DNA of 64,000 nt from Zhengitettix transpicula (lineage: Eukaryota; Arthropoda; Insecta; Orthoptera; Tetrigidae). Below are positions 11,545 to 22,056 of this stretch, piece after piece (the first letter of the stretch is position 1; every line of letters begins with the position of its first letter). The notes under the pieces are model-generated. The model saw only the letters and a program-made list of their open reading frames with translations. It searched no databases and was not told the origin of the DNA. Location of the stretch: assembly GCA_037074705.1 (NCBI GenBank), contig CM073591.1:90438032-90502031 (forward strand), in the 5' to 3' direction. The translations under genes were made by a program, and so were the position numbers.

Positions 11545-12245
11545 CTTTAATAACGTAAATTATAATTTTACTGAAGCGTTAATAATTAACACCAATAAAA
11601 CAAAATTTCTAAGATGTAAAAATAGGAGATTATCCCAATAAGTGTAACTATAGATGAAGAGAAATACCAAGTAGTAAAATCCTATAAGTATCTTGACTCA
11701 GTGATAAATGGAAGTAATAAGATCGGAGAGGAAATTAAGGAAAGAATTTCTGCAGGGAACAGAGCATACTTTGCAAATAAAGATTTATATAAAAGCAAAT
11801 TACTCTCCAAATCTGCCAAAATAAGACTTTACAAAAATACAATAAGTCCAAAAGTGATTTATGCTGCAGAATCATGGACCCTCAATAAAGCAGAAATCCA
11901 AAAACTAATGGTTTTTGAAAGAAAGATTCCATTAAGCTAGATCTGGAGACAAAGATATAACCATGAATTGGATATGTTAATATAAGCGAATAACATAATA
12001 AACCAAATCACCTCCAGAATAAGCTGGGTCACGAATATAGAATGGATGATGACAGGTTGGTAAAGAATGATTACCAATGAAACCCACTAACAACAAAAAT
12101 AAGAGGAAGACCAAAACATAGATGGAGGGATGATGTTCTGCAAGATCTTAAGAAGATGAACATCAAGAATTGGACGGAGACAGAAAAAGTTGGAAGGCTA
12201 TAGTGGAGCAGGCCAAGACGATGAGATAAATCGCTGTAGCGCCTT
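11545..12245 (+). pseudogene. Non-LTR retrotransposon reverse-transcriptase 3' relic
   Basis: Reading with frameshifts, the segment gives INTNKTKFLRC, then KSYKYLDSVINGSNKIGEEI, then LYKNTISPKVIYAAESW and FERKI. After a break come GRPKHRWRDDVLQDL and a WKAIVEQAKT end. That order (KTK, YKYLGS, LY-I-P-YG-E-W, FERK-LR, GRPR-RW-DDV, EQAKTH) is the C-terminal half of insect endonuclease/reverse-transcriptase LINEs. Only 11701-11940 is open in one frame. A stop at about 11640 and several frameshifts after 11940 break the rest. The copy is 5'-truncated and non-functional. Confidence 0.85.
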
Positions 12246-12802
12246 CTAAGTAGAAGAATTTAATAATTTGACATTTACTGTCGTATGATTCGACACGACT
12301 TGAATTTGTAAAATATTTTTATTGCGGTCACAATAATCGATTTTTAATTGCTAATAATTCCCATAAAAATTATTAAAGCAGAGTGTTTCTACTGTAGGAC
12401 ATTTATTACTTTGATTACGAAACGAGCCCAGCATTTATTATATTAAACTATTTCTCAAGGACGCCGTGGTTGAGAAATTTAAAGCCATCCGCTTGTTTTA
12501 TATCCTTTCGCGGCTGAATAAAATAGTTTAAGTCTAATAAATACCAGAGAGGTTTATTCATCACCTAAGAATGCTGCAACAGTATGACAAATAATGCATT
12601 AATCTTCAATGAACTTAAACCTACAACAAGTAGCATGCTTCTTCCTCATTTAATGCAGAATAATTTTTTCCTCTTACGACACAAGCTGATATCTTAGTAT
12701 TTCAAATGTTCATTGCGTTAAAAATCAGAAACCCTATTTGTTTTTAGGAGTATTATATGAAAAACGGGAATGTGAATTTCATGTTACAAAAAAAAAGTCT
12801 AT
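12246..12802. other. Gene-free stretch
   Basis: AT-rich sequence between the reverse-transcriptase relic and the foldback. No open frame of note and no recognisable repeat. Confidence 0.5.
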
Positions 12803-13027
12803 AGTCTGAACAATTTATTATCAAATTTGAAACATAACATTTAACAAACACAACGTTTCATCCCTGATTCGGACCTCCTCAGGTGTGGAGTTACAATTAA
12901 ATTACGTTATAATTTATTATAAAAAATTTAAATAAATAAATTTTCTTATAATAAATTATAGCGTTGTGATGAAACGCTGTGTTTGTTAAATATTACGTTT
13001 TAAATTTGATAATAAATTGTTCAGACT
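12803..13027. mobile_element. Foldback element with long inverted repeats and a hammerhead-like segment
   Basis: The left arm (12803-12863) begins AGTCTGAACAATTTATTATC, and the right arm (12968-13027) ends in its reverse complement. The arms pair over about 60 bp with few mismatches. A second inner inverted repeat (about 12903-12922 against 12946-12964, TTATAATAAATTATAGCG on the right) lies in the loop. On the minus strand the left arm continues into CTGAGGA (12876-12882), a short stem, and GAAAC (12855-12859). Confidence 0.8.
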
Positions 13028-13469
13028 AATAGGCTGGTGTTTTTAATATCAAAACGTCTTTGTGTTTCGGAGAATTCATTTTTGACGCAATGGACATTTT
13101 AAATTCTGAGACATTATATAACAGGCTGGTGTTTTTAACATTTATTTTAAAATAAGTCTGATTATTAAAATTGTCAATTAGAATTCCTTTGTAGTGACCG
13201 TAAATATTACCATAATGAGTAAAAGCGCCTTCAGAGTTATATTTTTTACCATTAGTCTAAATAATAATTAAGTAATCTTGCTCAAATCTATCCAAATTTG
13301 AAAAGATGACAATTTAAATCAGATGCAATCTACCAGTGGAGCTTGAAATTATTCGTTGTTGACATATATATTAAATATTACATATACGTTTTACAGACCT
13401 GCGTTGAATTGATCGTCAAACATCATTGAATAGCAGTATATTTTGTACGTTCATAATACTTAGTATAAC
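13028..13469. other. Gene-free stretch
   Basis: AT-rich. The phrase aggctggtgttttta occurs at about 13030 and again near 13123, a small dispersed duplication. Nothing else is recognisable. Confidence 0.45.
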
Positions 13470-14080
13470 AAAGTATGTTTTCCACGATAAAATATGTAAA
13501 TAAATTATTCATACCGAGGGCGTTTCTGATTATATGAAGGATCATGGAATTATAGCACGACATCATCCAGATTTGAGAGGAAAATAATGAAGTAGTGTAA
13601 TTGAATATATTATTGGATTAAAAATTCTAAAACACTGGACCAATTTACACATAAAATCTGTTCTTCATTGAGGTCCCAAAATTTAGGCCATTTAAGAATT
13701 GTGATTTAATAAAAAATTGTGGGTGAGTCTGCATCAGGTCTAATGGACGGAGAAATTTCGCATCGGATCTGTAGTCGTCATGCGTTGTCCAGTTGGTAGA
13801 GCTTCCGTCCGGTAAGCGGAGGTCCCGTATTCGATTCCTGGTCCGGTCGAGATCTTTCCAATACTCATTCTTTACTTCAATTCAATTTCATTGCCTATGT
13901 TGCTCGTGGATGCTTTCTCTCTATTCTTGAATAAAATATGTTTATCACGATAAATTATATAAATAAAATTATTCATGCTGAGATAATTTGAGAATTAATG
14001 AAGGACCCTGGAAATATAACAGGACAGTATCCAGAGTTGAGAGGAAGAAAACAGAAGTAGGAAAATTATATTTATATACA
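13470..14080 (+). repeat. Divergent direct duplication of about 145 bp flanking a tRNA-like remnant
   Basis: The segment 13470-13610 and the segment 13933-14080 align in the same orientation, sharing tatgtttNNcacgataaa, attattcat, atgaagga, ccagaNttgagagga and more. They are offset by about 463 bp and clearly diverged. The intervening DNA carries the tRNA-like sequence near 13.8 kb. They may be old LTR-like or direct repeats of a small element, or a local duplication. Confidence 0.6.
13780..13850 (+). repeat. tRNA-like remnant (tRNA-derived SINE head or tRNA pseudogene)
   Basis: CCAGTTGGTAGAGC resembles the pol III A box of a tRNA D arm, and TATTCGATTCC lies a normal distance downstream as a B box. 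Between them the segment TCCGT...GCGGA can form an anticodon stem around CCGGTAA, but position 33 would be C instead of the invariant U. The T stem and acceptor stem do not pair cleanly. A working tRNA gene is therefore unlikely. Confidence 0.5.
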
Positions 14081-14139
14081 TTGCTTATTATTAACAGTTG
14101 AGAAATAAAATGAGTAATAGATAAATGCTGAGAAAAAAA

Positions 14140-14463
14140 GGAATAGTCGGCCAGCTGCCTCCTAAACTGGTCGAGGCACGGAGAAGGGAATGCTGCGTCC
14201 TCACAGCAAACTCCTCTCCCGCTATCGGAAGGGCGTGGGACAAGTACCCAATGCCCGACCTACCTGATACAGGTTTTTCTATGGTTTTCCCTGCATTTCT
14301 TTAGGTGAATGCCAGGTAGGATCCTTAAAATATAACCCGGGGGCCCTAGTTAACCCTTGGCTACCTTCCTCTACCCTTCCGCATCCCCCCTTTCAAATTT
14401 CTTCCTATGCTATTAAAGGTGAGTTGCCCAAAGTGGATTACACTCATGTAGCCTGTTGCCCAA
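14140..14463 (+). mobile_element. RP540 retroposon, copy B (5'-truncated)
   Basis: The copy starts at GGAATAGTCGGCCAGCTGCC, about 220 bp into the full-length unit, and runs to the family 3' end GTAGCCTGTTGCCC. It lies eight bases before the next copy in the same orientation, making a head-to-tail pair. Confidence 0.85.
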
Positions 14464-14471
14464 ATGAGAAA

Positions 14472-14990
14472 CAAGCCCGTGAGAGCTGTTCCCTTGCAGG
14501 CAGAACCTTTCTGGAGAGACGAGAGGAGTACATTTGGGGATGCCTTTTTTTTCTCTGCTTTTGAACTAAGGAACCCACAAGCAAGCCGAGGCACTTCGGT
14601 CTGTTTTGAGAGATTATATTCCAGAGTCACAGATCTTAGGCATAAGGTAAGAGTGGTCCGCTATTCCCATTGGAATAATCGGCCAGCTGCCTCCTAAACT
14701 GGTCGAGGCACGGATAAGGGAATACTGCCTCCACTCAGCAAACCTCTCTCGCGCCATCGTAAGGACGTGGGACAAGTATCTAATGCCCGACCTACTTGAT
14801 TCAGGTGTTTTATACGGTTGTCCTGCATCAATTTTAGGCGAATTGCCGGGAAGAATAGCCCGGAGGCCCTAGTTAACCCGTGGCTACCTTCCTCTACCCT
14901 TCCGCATCTCCCCTTTCACATTCCTTCCTCTGCTATTAAAGGGGGAGTTTCCACCATTTAGATTACCCTCATGTAGCCTGTTACTGTAAA
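14472..14990 (+). mobile_element. RP540 retroposon, copy C (full length, diverged)
   Basis: Starts with a degenerate 5' hairpin (CCCGTGAGAGC...TTGCAGG) and covers the whole body to GTAGCCTGTTACTGTAAAA. It carries more substitutions than copies A, B and H, which breaks the shared open frame. The tail AAATAAATATAT is the insertion point of the LTR at 15001. Confidence 0.8.
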
Positions 14991-15000
14991 ATAAATATAT

Positions 15001-15873
15001 TGTAGCAATAGTTAATTAGACCATTATTTGTTTGGACATAAAATTTGAATTGTTTGATTAATCCATTATAGCGGTCTGATCGAACAAAGCAACAATGGAG
15101 AAGCGAGATCGCTTGCTTTGTCGAAAAGTCAAAAATGGTATGCGCGCTAAAAACTCAAGAGCACTAGTATAGTTAGTTGGCGGAGAAACATCGCGAGGAG
15201 CAGAACATGTAATAAAATTTGAGCAGAGACTAGACATCGTTAATGTATAACTAGTTAAAGTTGTAAATTAATACAAAGAAAACATTCACGGAAGTATTGC
15301 AGCGTAAATTTCGTCAGAATAGAACTTTCCAAAATCTTCCTGGAGAAATTAATCTAGGAGAACATTGGTAAATTTTTGTGGAGCGGAGAAATAAACGGAA
15401 TAGTGGCCAATCTTGCCAAATTTTAAAGTGAAGTGTAGAATCAGTGAAAAGCAAGGCCTGTTATTAAATAAGTAAAGAGTGTAAAAGTGTCAGAACGAGG
15501 TAAAATTGATTGTTCTGGTACCAGACCGACGGTCCATAAGTAACATAATTTTGAATAATATTGTAAACACAAATTAAAGGATAAAGTAAGATTTCCTTCT
15601 CTTTTAATTGTCAATCAAAGTTAATTTCTTTACTTTTTAATTTATTTCATTCTATCGACATATTGTTTAGGTAAATTGTGAACTGTTTTGTTAATAAGAT
15701 TTTAAATCTTTTTTTTTGTGTTCATTATCAAACCCAATAAAGGCCCTGAGAGGACAGATCTCAAATTTTGTTTGTAATTATCTTTTATTGCCACAAAATA
15801 AAACAAATATTTTTGGTTTGTTAATTGTTAATTAGTTTTTCATATAATTAAAGCCAACCTGTTGTTCATTACA
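15001..15873 (+). mobile_element. Solo LTR inserted in the tail of RP540 copy C
   Basis: An 873-bp LTR from TGTAGCAATAG to CATTACA, flanked by ATATAT on the left and ATATATT on the right. It is homologous to the LTR at 7835: tttggacataaaatttgaat and cattatagcggtctgatcga match nearly exactly, as does TTATCAAACCCAATAAAGG near the 3' end. No internal region remains on either side, so it is a solo LTR, presumably made by LTR-LTR recombination. Its place in the copy C tail shows it is younger than that copy. Confidence 0.8.
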
Positions 15874-16494
15874 ATATATTAGAAAAATATACAAAATTTG
15901 TAAAAAAATAGCTTATATTCTTCAATGAAGACAAACAGACAAATGTTTCGGAATAAATAAGTTGAAAATTGGCCAAAATGAGTTAAGTCTATACTATGAT
16001 TCTCTCCCAAGCTTTCTGTGCACTGTGATCTAGTTAGTAACTGACGACTTAAAGTTCCTTCCCGAAAAGTTGCTGTTTTATACTATGGAACTTATTCGCT
16101 GTTAGATAATTGTGTAACAAATAAATTAATCACAGGTGCGAATCTATGGATGATATAGTTGCGCACTTTGGATTTATGATGAGTGGAATATGTCCGGAAT
16201 ATTTGTAGTAGAAGCAGATCTCGCAAAAGTATGACAAGGATATCTATCGAAACGTCTCGAAAAACCTCACCTAATAGGTTAGAATACTGTGAACGAAATA
16301 ATTAGCTATAAACTGAATTCTATCATAATTTAAAGCAATTTAATTGTTAAATGTTTTGCCATTGTTTATTTATAATTTCGTAAGAAGCCTTTGAGGTACA
16401 AATTTTGTATAAAATAACTTATAATATAAAAATTTTGTGATATTGGTTATAAATCAGTACGTTTTTCTTAAAAAAATAAAAACCCTTGTGTTCG
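15874..16494. other. Gene-free stretch
   Basis: AT-rich sequence without a recognisable gene or element. Confidence 0.5.
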
Positions 16495-16830
16495 GCTCGT
16501 CACTAGCGTAATGAGTGCGCAGTTGTAGGGCAGTGACATTGAAAGGGGGAGAGCGCTCTTTTTGGTTGTTCATAGATTATGTTGCAGCAGAGCACGACTT
16601 GCCAGTAATCTTTGTTTGTTGTTCGCGACCACGTGTCCCTGTTGGTTGGAGGGGGCAGTAGTATCAATGCAGATCTGCGCATTAGCCCCGTGAGAAAGCG
16701 ACAGTGCTGTGCGCAAATCCCCAAGCACCACCCGCTCTCATTCCACTATGAATATGCAATCTTTCACAGTTATATCTCCTCAAGAACACTGAATCGCAAC
16801 CGCCGACTGAAACAAAATTCAACTCCCGTA
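16495..16830. other. GC-richer island, candidate regulatory DNA
   Basis: A clear rise in GC around 16500-16760, with an E-box CCACGTGTCC near 16630 and an ATATGCAAT octamer-like site near 16750. Small open frames on both strands (60-75 codons) overlap each other and are not recognisable. I infer a regulatory segment, with low certainty. Confidence 0.25.
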
Positions 16831-18075
16831 AAATACTAATTATATTCGTTATAATATACATAAACTCCACTTTCAGGCACTGTATTTCATTTCGGGTTCG
16901 AGGACAAAAAAATTCTCTGCAAATAAAGTGTCGCGAAAACGCTACCTTTATTGATCGGAAACTATTGGTAAGATCAGAACGGTTATTTTCTTGCTGTTAA
17001 GCTATTTAAGTTCGTACAGTAAAAACTACTCTAAATATAATCATAATTAATTGAGGCTTGTATCAATGCGCAAGTTACTTATTCGAGAAATAAATAAATA
17101 AACAGTATTGCCAATATGTCATAAAAAGTTATTAAACCAAACATTCGTTAGAATACAGCTTTTCGTCCACAATTTTACATGATTACTTGAAGAAGTCCAA
17201 AATTTTTGAAGAAACGTTGTACTGAAACGATTTTTTGGTTTGATAAATTTTTTTTACACATCGGCTGCATTTTTCATTAATTTATTAAAGAATAATTAGA
17301 ATATTTTATATAATCTGACAGACTACTGATTTCCTCAAAGGAACACTTCATTTAAAAGTGCACAATTGTCCGTTTATATTTTTTAAACAGATTAATTTCC
17401 CAATAATTAATTGATTGTTTTGGTCGTATATTTGACCATTTTTAGGTAGCTTTGCAGGTAGACTGCTGAAAACTTTAATTGACCATAACAGAGTGACAAC
17501 TTTCCCGGTGTAAATAATAAATAAAACTTTTTCGGATTGCAAACCTTCTTAAATAGATATTATTACACATTCTTCAGGCGAATAGCGGTTACTTGTGATA
17601 AAGTTAACAAATGTTTGCGGCGACACATTTAAATCAATTCCTGAAATCATCGAGGTGTTGTCTACATACAAGTGGACGAACACGTATTTAACCACTGTCT
17701 TGTCGTTGACATGTCACAAAAACCAATCAGCGACGAGACTTGCGTAACGTTAATCTGAACTGACCAATCAGCGACATGACAGTTGCCACATACATATTAA
17801 TACACGTGTAGCTCCTCAATGATTTAATGTTGTAATGACAAATAGTTCTTAGCTTTAACCGCTATTCACCCCACGATGATTGCAGAGCACGTACAGGAAA
17901 CGTTGAGTAAAATTAATATCTAACCTGGTTGGAAACAGACGAATTTTTTATATAATAAATCACATTAGGACATATACGATGTTATCACCATTTCTAAATT
18001 ACGTGTTCTCGCAGTCAACTTGAAAAGGATGGACTTTCATACTTATCTTCTTGAGAAGTATTTTATGGAATGGAG
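16831..18075. other. Gene-free stretch with a paired CCAAT segment
   Basis: No gene is recognised. The interval 17640-17810 is GC-richer and holds the 12-mer CCAATCAGCGAC twice in the same orientation (17723-17734 and 17764-17775), close to the palindrome TGACATGTCA. A motif TTGAAGA ... GAAACGTTG lies at 17186-17220 and resembles the hammerhead-like motifs described elsewhere. Confidence 0.4.
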
Positions 18076-18405
18076 GCCTGCGAGGGCTATTCTCTCGCAG
18101 GCAATACCTCCGAGGGATGTTCTCTCGCAGGCAGAACCTTTTAGGAGAGATACGAAGGGGCTACCTTCTCCCGCTATCGGAAGGGCGTGGGACAAGTACC
18201 CAATGCCCGACCTACCCGATGCAGGTCTTTAGGCGAATGCCGGGTAGGATCCTTAAACTATAGCCCTAGTTGACCCTTGACTACCTTCCTCTATCCTTCC
18301 GCATCCCCCCTTTCAAATCCCTTCCTATGCTATTAAAGGGGAGTTGCCACCATGTGGATTACCCTCATGTAGCCTGTTACCCCCCCCCCCTTCCCAAAAA
18401 AAAGA
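18076..18405 (+). mobile_element. RP540 retroposon, copy D (internally deleted)
   Basis: Two tandem 5' hairpins as in copy A, then the body jumps from GAAGGGGCTACC directly to TTCTCCCGCTATCGG, losing about 200 bp. A second small deletion removes the segment between GATGCAGGT and TTTAGGCGAATGCC. The 3' end GTAGCCTGTTACC is followed by a C run and an A run. Confidence 0.85.
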
Positions 18406-19084
18406 AGGATTTTATAAAAACAGAATTGTTTCCAACATTACATCTGGTACCAACAACTATATTTTTCATTAGCACAGTCCCTGCTAATTTCCTTGTCTTT
18501 ATTTTAATTCTAGTGGTGCGACGTGTATTCAAAGAAAAGTGGTAGTTGTGATAATTAATTAGGGTTAAAAATGTGTGTTTTAGAATCACTCACAAATATT
18601 TACAGAGATTTACGAGCTTCAATTCAAAATATAACTTAATTTAACGAAAATACTTGGAAAAGTATTTGCTTATTGTGACTCATTAATGAGCTTGTTGAAA
18701 CAAAATATAAGTTTATAAAAGGGTAAATTGATATAAAGGTGTGTAAAAAATATTACATTCAAACATTAGCAAAACATTCAACCGTGGATATCTGACTGCG
18801 TATACTTTATACTTGTAAACGTAGCAACTTTAGCTTTTGACGTCTGTGTTAACTATTTATCAGCGTTTGATTCTGCTCTGACGTTGGATTACGTTTACTT
18901 ACTTATAATTTCCTTACTACCTCCGTCTCTGCCTCTGCATCTGACTGACCAATTACTATTAAAGCTGAATCTTGTTTTCTCTCTGACTGTTCTTTCTTGA
19001 CGATCCATCCCACGCCACCAGAATTAATTTCTTGTTTACTATTGGAAGTCGCACACCTTCAAATTGGCATTCCAATCATATCCA
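18406..19084. other. Gene-free stretch
   Basis: AT-rich DNA with no recognisable gene or element. Confidence 0.45.
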
Positions 19085-19240
19085 GTCCATTTTTACCTCC
19101 AAGGCGTGTTGGCTAAGTAGAAGCCCTCCCTTCGAGCGTCTTTCCCAGTTGAGGCTTATCTACTCCTGTCGTGCTTTGGGCAGTCGTAGAGGACATGCTG
19201 TATAGTCAGGGCAGACTCGTATAAGTCACATGTAGGCTCA
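19085..19240 (-). pseudogene. Non-LTR retrotransposon RNase H / C-terminal relic
   Basis: On the minus strand the frame reads PTCDLYESA and then LTIQHVLYDCPKHDRSR before a TAA. This matches the C-terminal zinc-knuckle-like tail (PTCD-x-C ... LT-x-H-x4-C) that follows RNase H in R1/Jockey-like LINEs. The second Cys is Tyr here. Only about 50 codons survive, with nothing recognisable upstream. Confidence 0.7.
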
Positions 19241-21690
19241 TACAAATTTATTATATCGTATTCCACCATATATAGAAAATTCTTTAACATTTTAATATTT
19301 CTATTCCAACAATTATGTGAGTTATAAAAAATTTATTTCCGCTTAATTAGTAACACACTGATAAATACTTAAAGGTATTTAAGTGTGGATTTGGAACCCA
19401 TCGATATTACAATCTAATACAACTTTGACCATTCCCAATTAAAATGTTTCTTCCAAATGGTTGTTCAAACTGACGATGGTAGGTTTATCAACTAATACCA
19501 AAAATAATAACGTACTATTCAAAATTAATTAAATGCTAAAATATGATACTATACCATCCAAAACATTCAAGCAACTGAATATAATCGCCAAATTTTATTG
19601 ATTATTTTATATCTCACATTATCCGTATACTGTCAATTTTTTATCTAAAAAATTTCCATTATAGATGATAAATGGTTACAGCCATGGTGGCACCGATTTA
19701 CTCGACCTAATTTTTTTCTTCAGTTTGCTAGAAAATTTATTCCTTTGTATGTAGGCTTAGTGAAGGTCTACAATACAACAATATCAATCGTAGATATATA
19801 GACTGTACTTAAACATACATTACGTACTTAAAATTATAATTTTTATATATTTTAAATTCGTAAAATGATGTACCGTCAATGATAGAATGAAATAAGTCGT
19901 TCCTAATCTTAATAAGCCCGTATTTAAGGTTTATTTCTATCATATTAGATATGAATCTTTCGGATAAATAATCGAATTACTCAGTAAAACGATTACGATT
20001 CTGATTGGATTATTTGGCTTGTTTAAACGACCTAATTTTTATAACATTACAAAATAAAATTCTTGGACTATATTTTTCATTCTGATGTCACAGCTTTTTC
20101 ACAAACAGCTTGGGAACTATAATTTATTCTCTCTCGTCATATACGAGTTTGGTTGAATAGAGAAACTAGAATGTAGCATTTAGTCAGCAATAAGTTTCCT
20201 TACAAGGTATTAACGTGCACGGCACATAACAATGAATCACCGCACTGCGGCAATTACAAAAAGGAAAACAGCTTTTCGTCACGCTCAGCAGAATGAGGTC
20301 AACAACATATGCATTCATTCTGCATACGTATGAAAATTCAATAATTAAGAACCGCTCCAATTGTCACTACTAATTTCGCGTATACGCACATCATTAACGT
20401 AATTTTTCACCTAACTCACAAATTGCATTCCGGATTCCTGGATTAACTGACATACAAACATAACTATTCGCTAGTGTTATATTTTCTTCCCCACCATACT
20501 TCATCAAACTTCAGGAATATAAGGGTAACTGAAAATATAGTTTTTCTGTACTACTAAACGATATATATCTATTATATTTATTGAGAAATAAAATATTTAA
20601 AAATAACCAAAACATTTGACGTAAGTTTTTTTTATAATATTTTGTCAAAAAATAAAACAAATATTTAAATACTTAATTGAATAGAGTGTTAATGTATCCT
20701 GGACTGTGATCAGACCAAATATTTCCCCAAAATGAGGTAGTTTGTTCTTAGAGAAAATTGTTGTATATATGCATGAAAAATCAAATAAATAAATTATTAT
20801 ACGTCCTGCATGTAATAGATGAATGAGAAAAATTACAAACGCTGAAAGCAAAGTATAACTACGATATAAAAAAAGCCAATTAAATTCATCAGATAGCACA
20901 GATATATAAAAATATGATATATAGACATGATAATTCGACAAATAAATTAGAAAAATTTAAGATAATGAAACATTATAATATTCATGTAAAGTTTAATACG
21001 GAATTAAAATATCTAATATATAAACATAAAAGGCTTATTTCATATGAGTAAGGAAATTGTGCTAGGATTTAAACCAATTATCTATGTATGCATCTGAGAT
21101 TGTTTACAGTACCAGAATATTAGCAAATTTGATGATTGTACAGAGACTGAAGTTACGTAGGGAAATAATCAGGCTTCAGGAAGTACATGCAGCAAAATTG
21201 TGGAGAGGTAGTGCTAAACATTGAATTTTGAAAAACTATAGCTATATTATTATTCTTATCAATCGAGATCAATATGATTATTAATGACGTATGGCTTAAA
21301 GATGGAACGTGATACATAAAAACTCAGCAGTATGGCAACTCTCAGCAGAGGGAACTAAGAAAATGATAAAATTACTCAGACTCCTGGAGTTAAAGACAAT
21401 GATGAGTGTGACTAAATATCACGACAAAAATGATTAATTGAGAGTCAAAGTCAAATATTAAGGTAATTTCGATTAAAGGGGAGGTGTTATGTTAGGCCAT
21501 GAAGATTGATGATTTCCCCCGACCGACTGTGACTTCTTCAAAAACAGTTGTTTTTACGGATACGTTTTGAGAGAGGGGTTGATTGTTTGTGATTCTTAAA
21601 TGAAGCACAATTGATGGCTTTTATCGTGTTATGACGGCCGAAGTAAGAGTTGCATATAATTATCTCGGTTTTTGTTGTTGTTGAAGGTGT
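19241..21690. other. Gene-free AT-rich stretch
   Basis: No recognisable coding, RNA or mobile sequence. Minus-strand openness at 20645-20941 (98 codons) is in very AT-rich DNA and reads as hydrophobic low-complexity residues, so I do not call it. Confidence 0.45.
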
Positions 21691-22056
21691 AGACAGGCTA
21701 TGTATAGGGTAATCCACATAGTGGCAACTCTCCCCTTATAGCATAGGAAAGGGATTTGAAAGGGGGGATACGGAAGGGTAGAGGAAGGTAGAAAAGAGTT
21801 AACTAGGGCCCCCGGACTATGGGTTAGGGATCCTACCCGGCAATTTACCTAAAAGTGATGCAGGGAAAAACCTGCATCAGGTAGGTCGGGAATTCGGTAC
21901 TTGTCCCACGGTATTCCGATGGTGGTAGAGGGGTTTTCTGTGGGGTCGCAGCTTTCCCCTCGCGTGCCTTGACCGGTTTAGGAGGCAGCTGGCCGATTAT
22001 TCCAATAGGAATAGCGGACAACTCTTACCGTATTCCCAAAGTCTGCGATCCCGGAA
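21691..22056 (-). mobile_element. RP540 retroposon, copy E
   Basis: Reverse orientation. The 3' end (TAGACAGGCTATGTATAGGG on the plus strand) differs from the other copies in the same way as copy L, so these two form a subgroup. The body extends 5' to the ATGTTCCGGGATCGC segment and stops short of the 5' hairpin, indicating 5' truncation. The open frame is broken. Confidence 0.85.

Noticed and set aside
13780..13850. Functional tRNA gene
   Set aside because: The anticodon loop would lack U33 and the acceptor and T stems do not pair, so only a tRNA-like remnant is supported.
18360..18410. C run followed by an A run as a regulatory tract
   Set aside because: It is the 3' end and tail of RP540 copy D.
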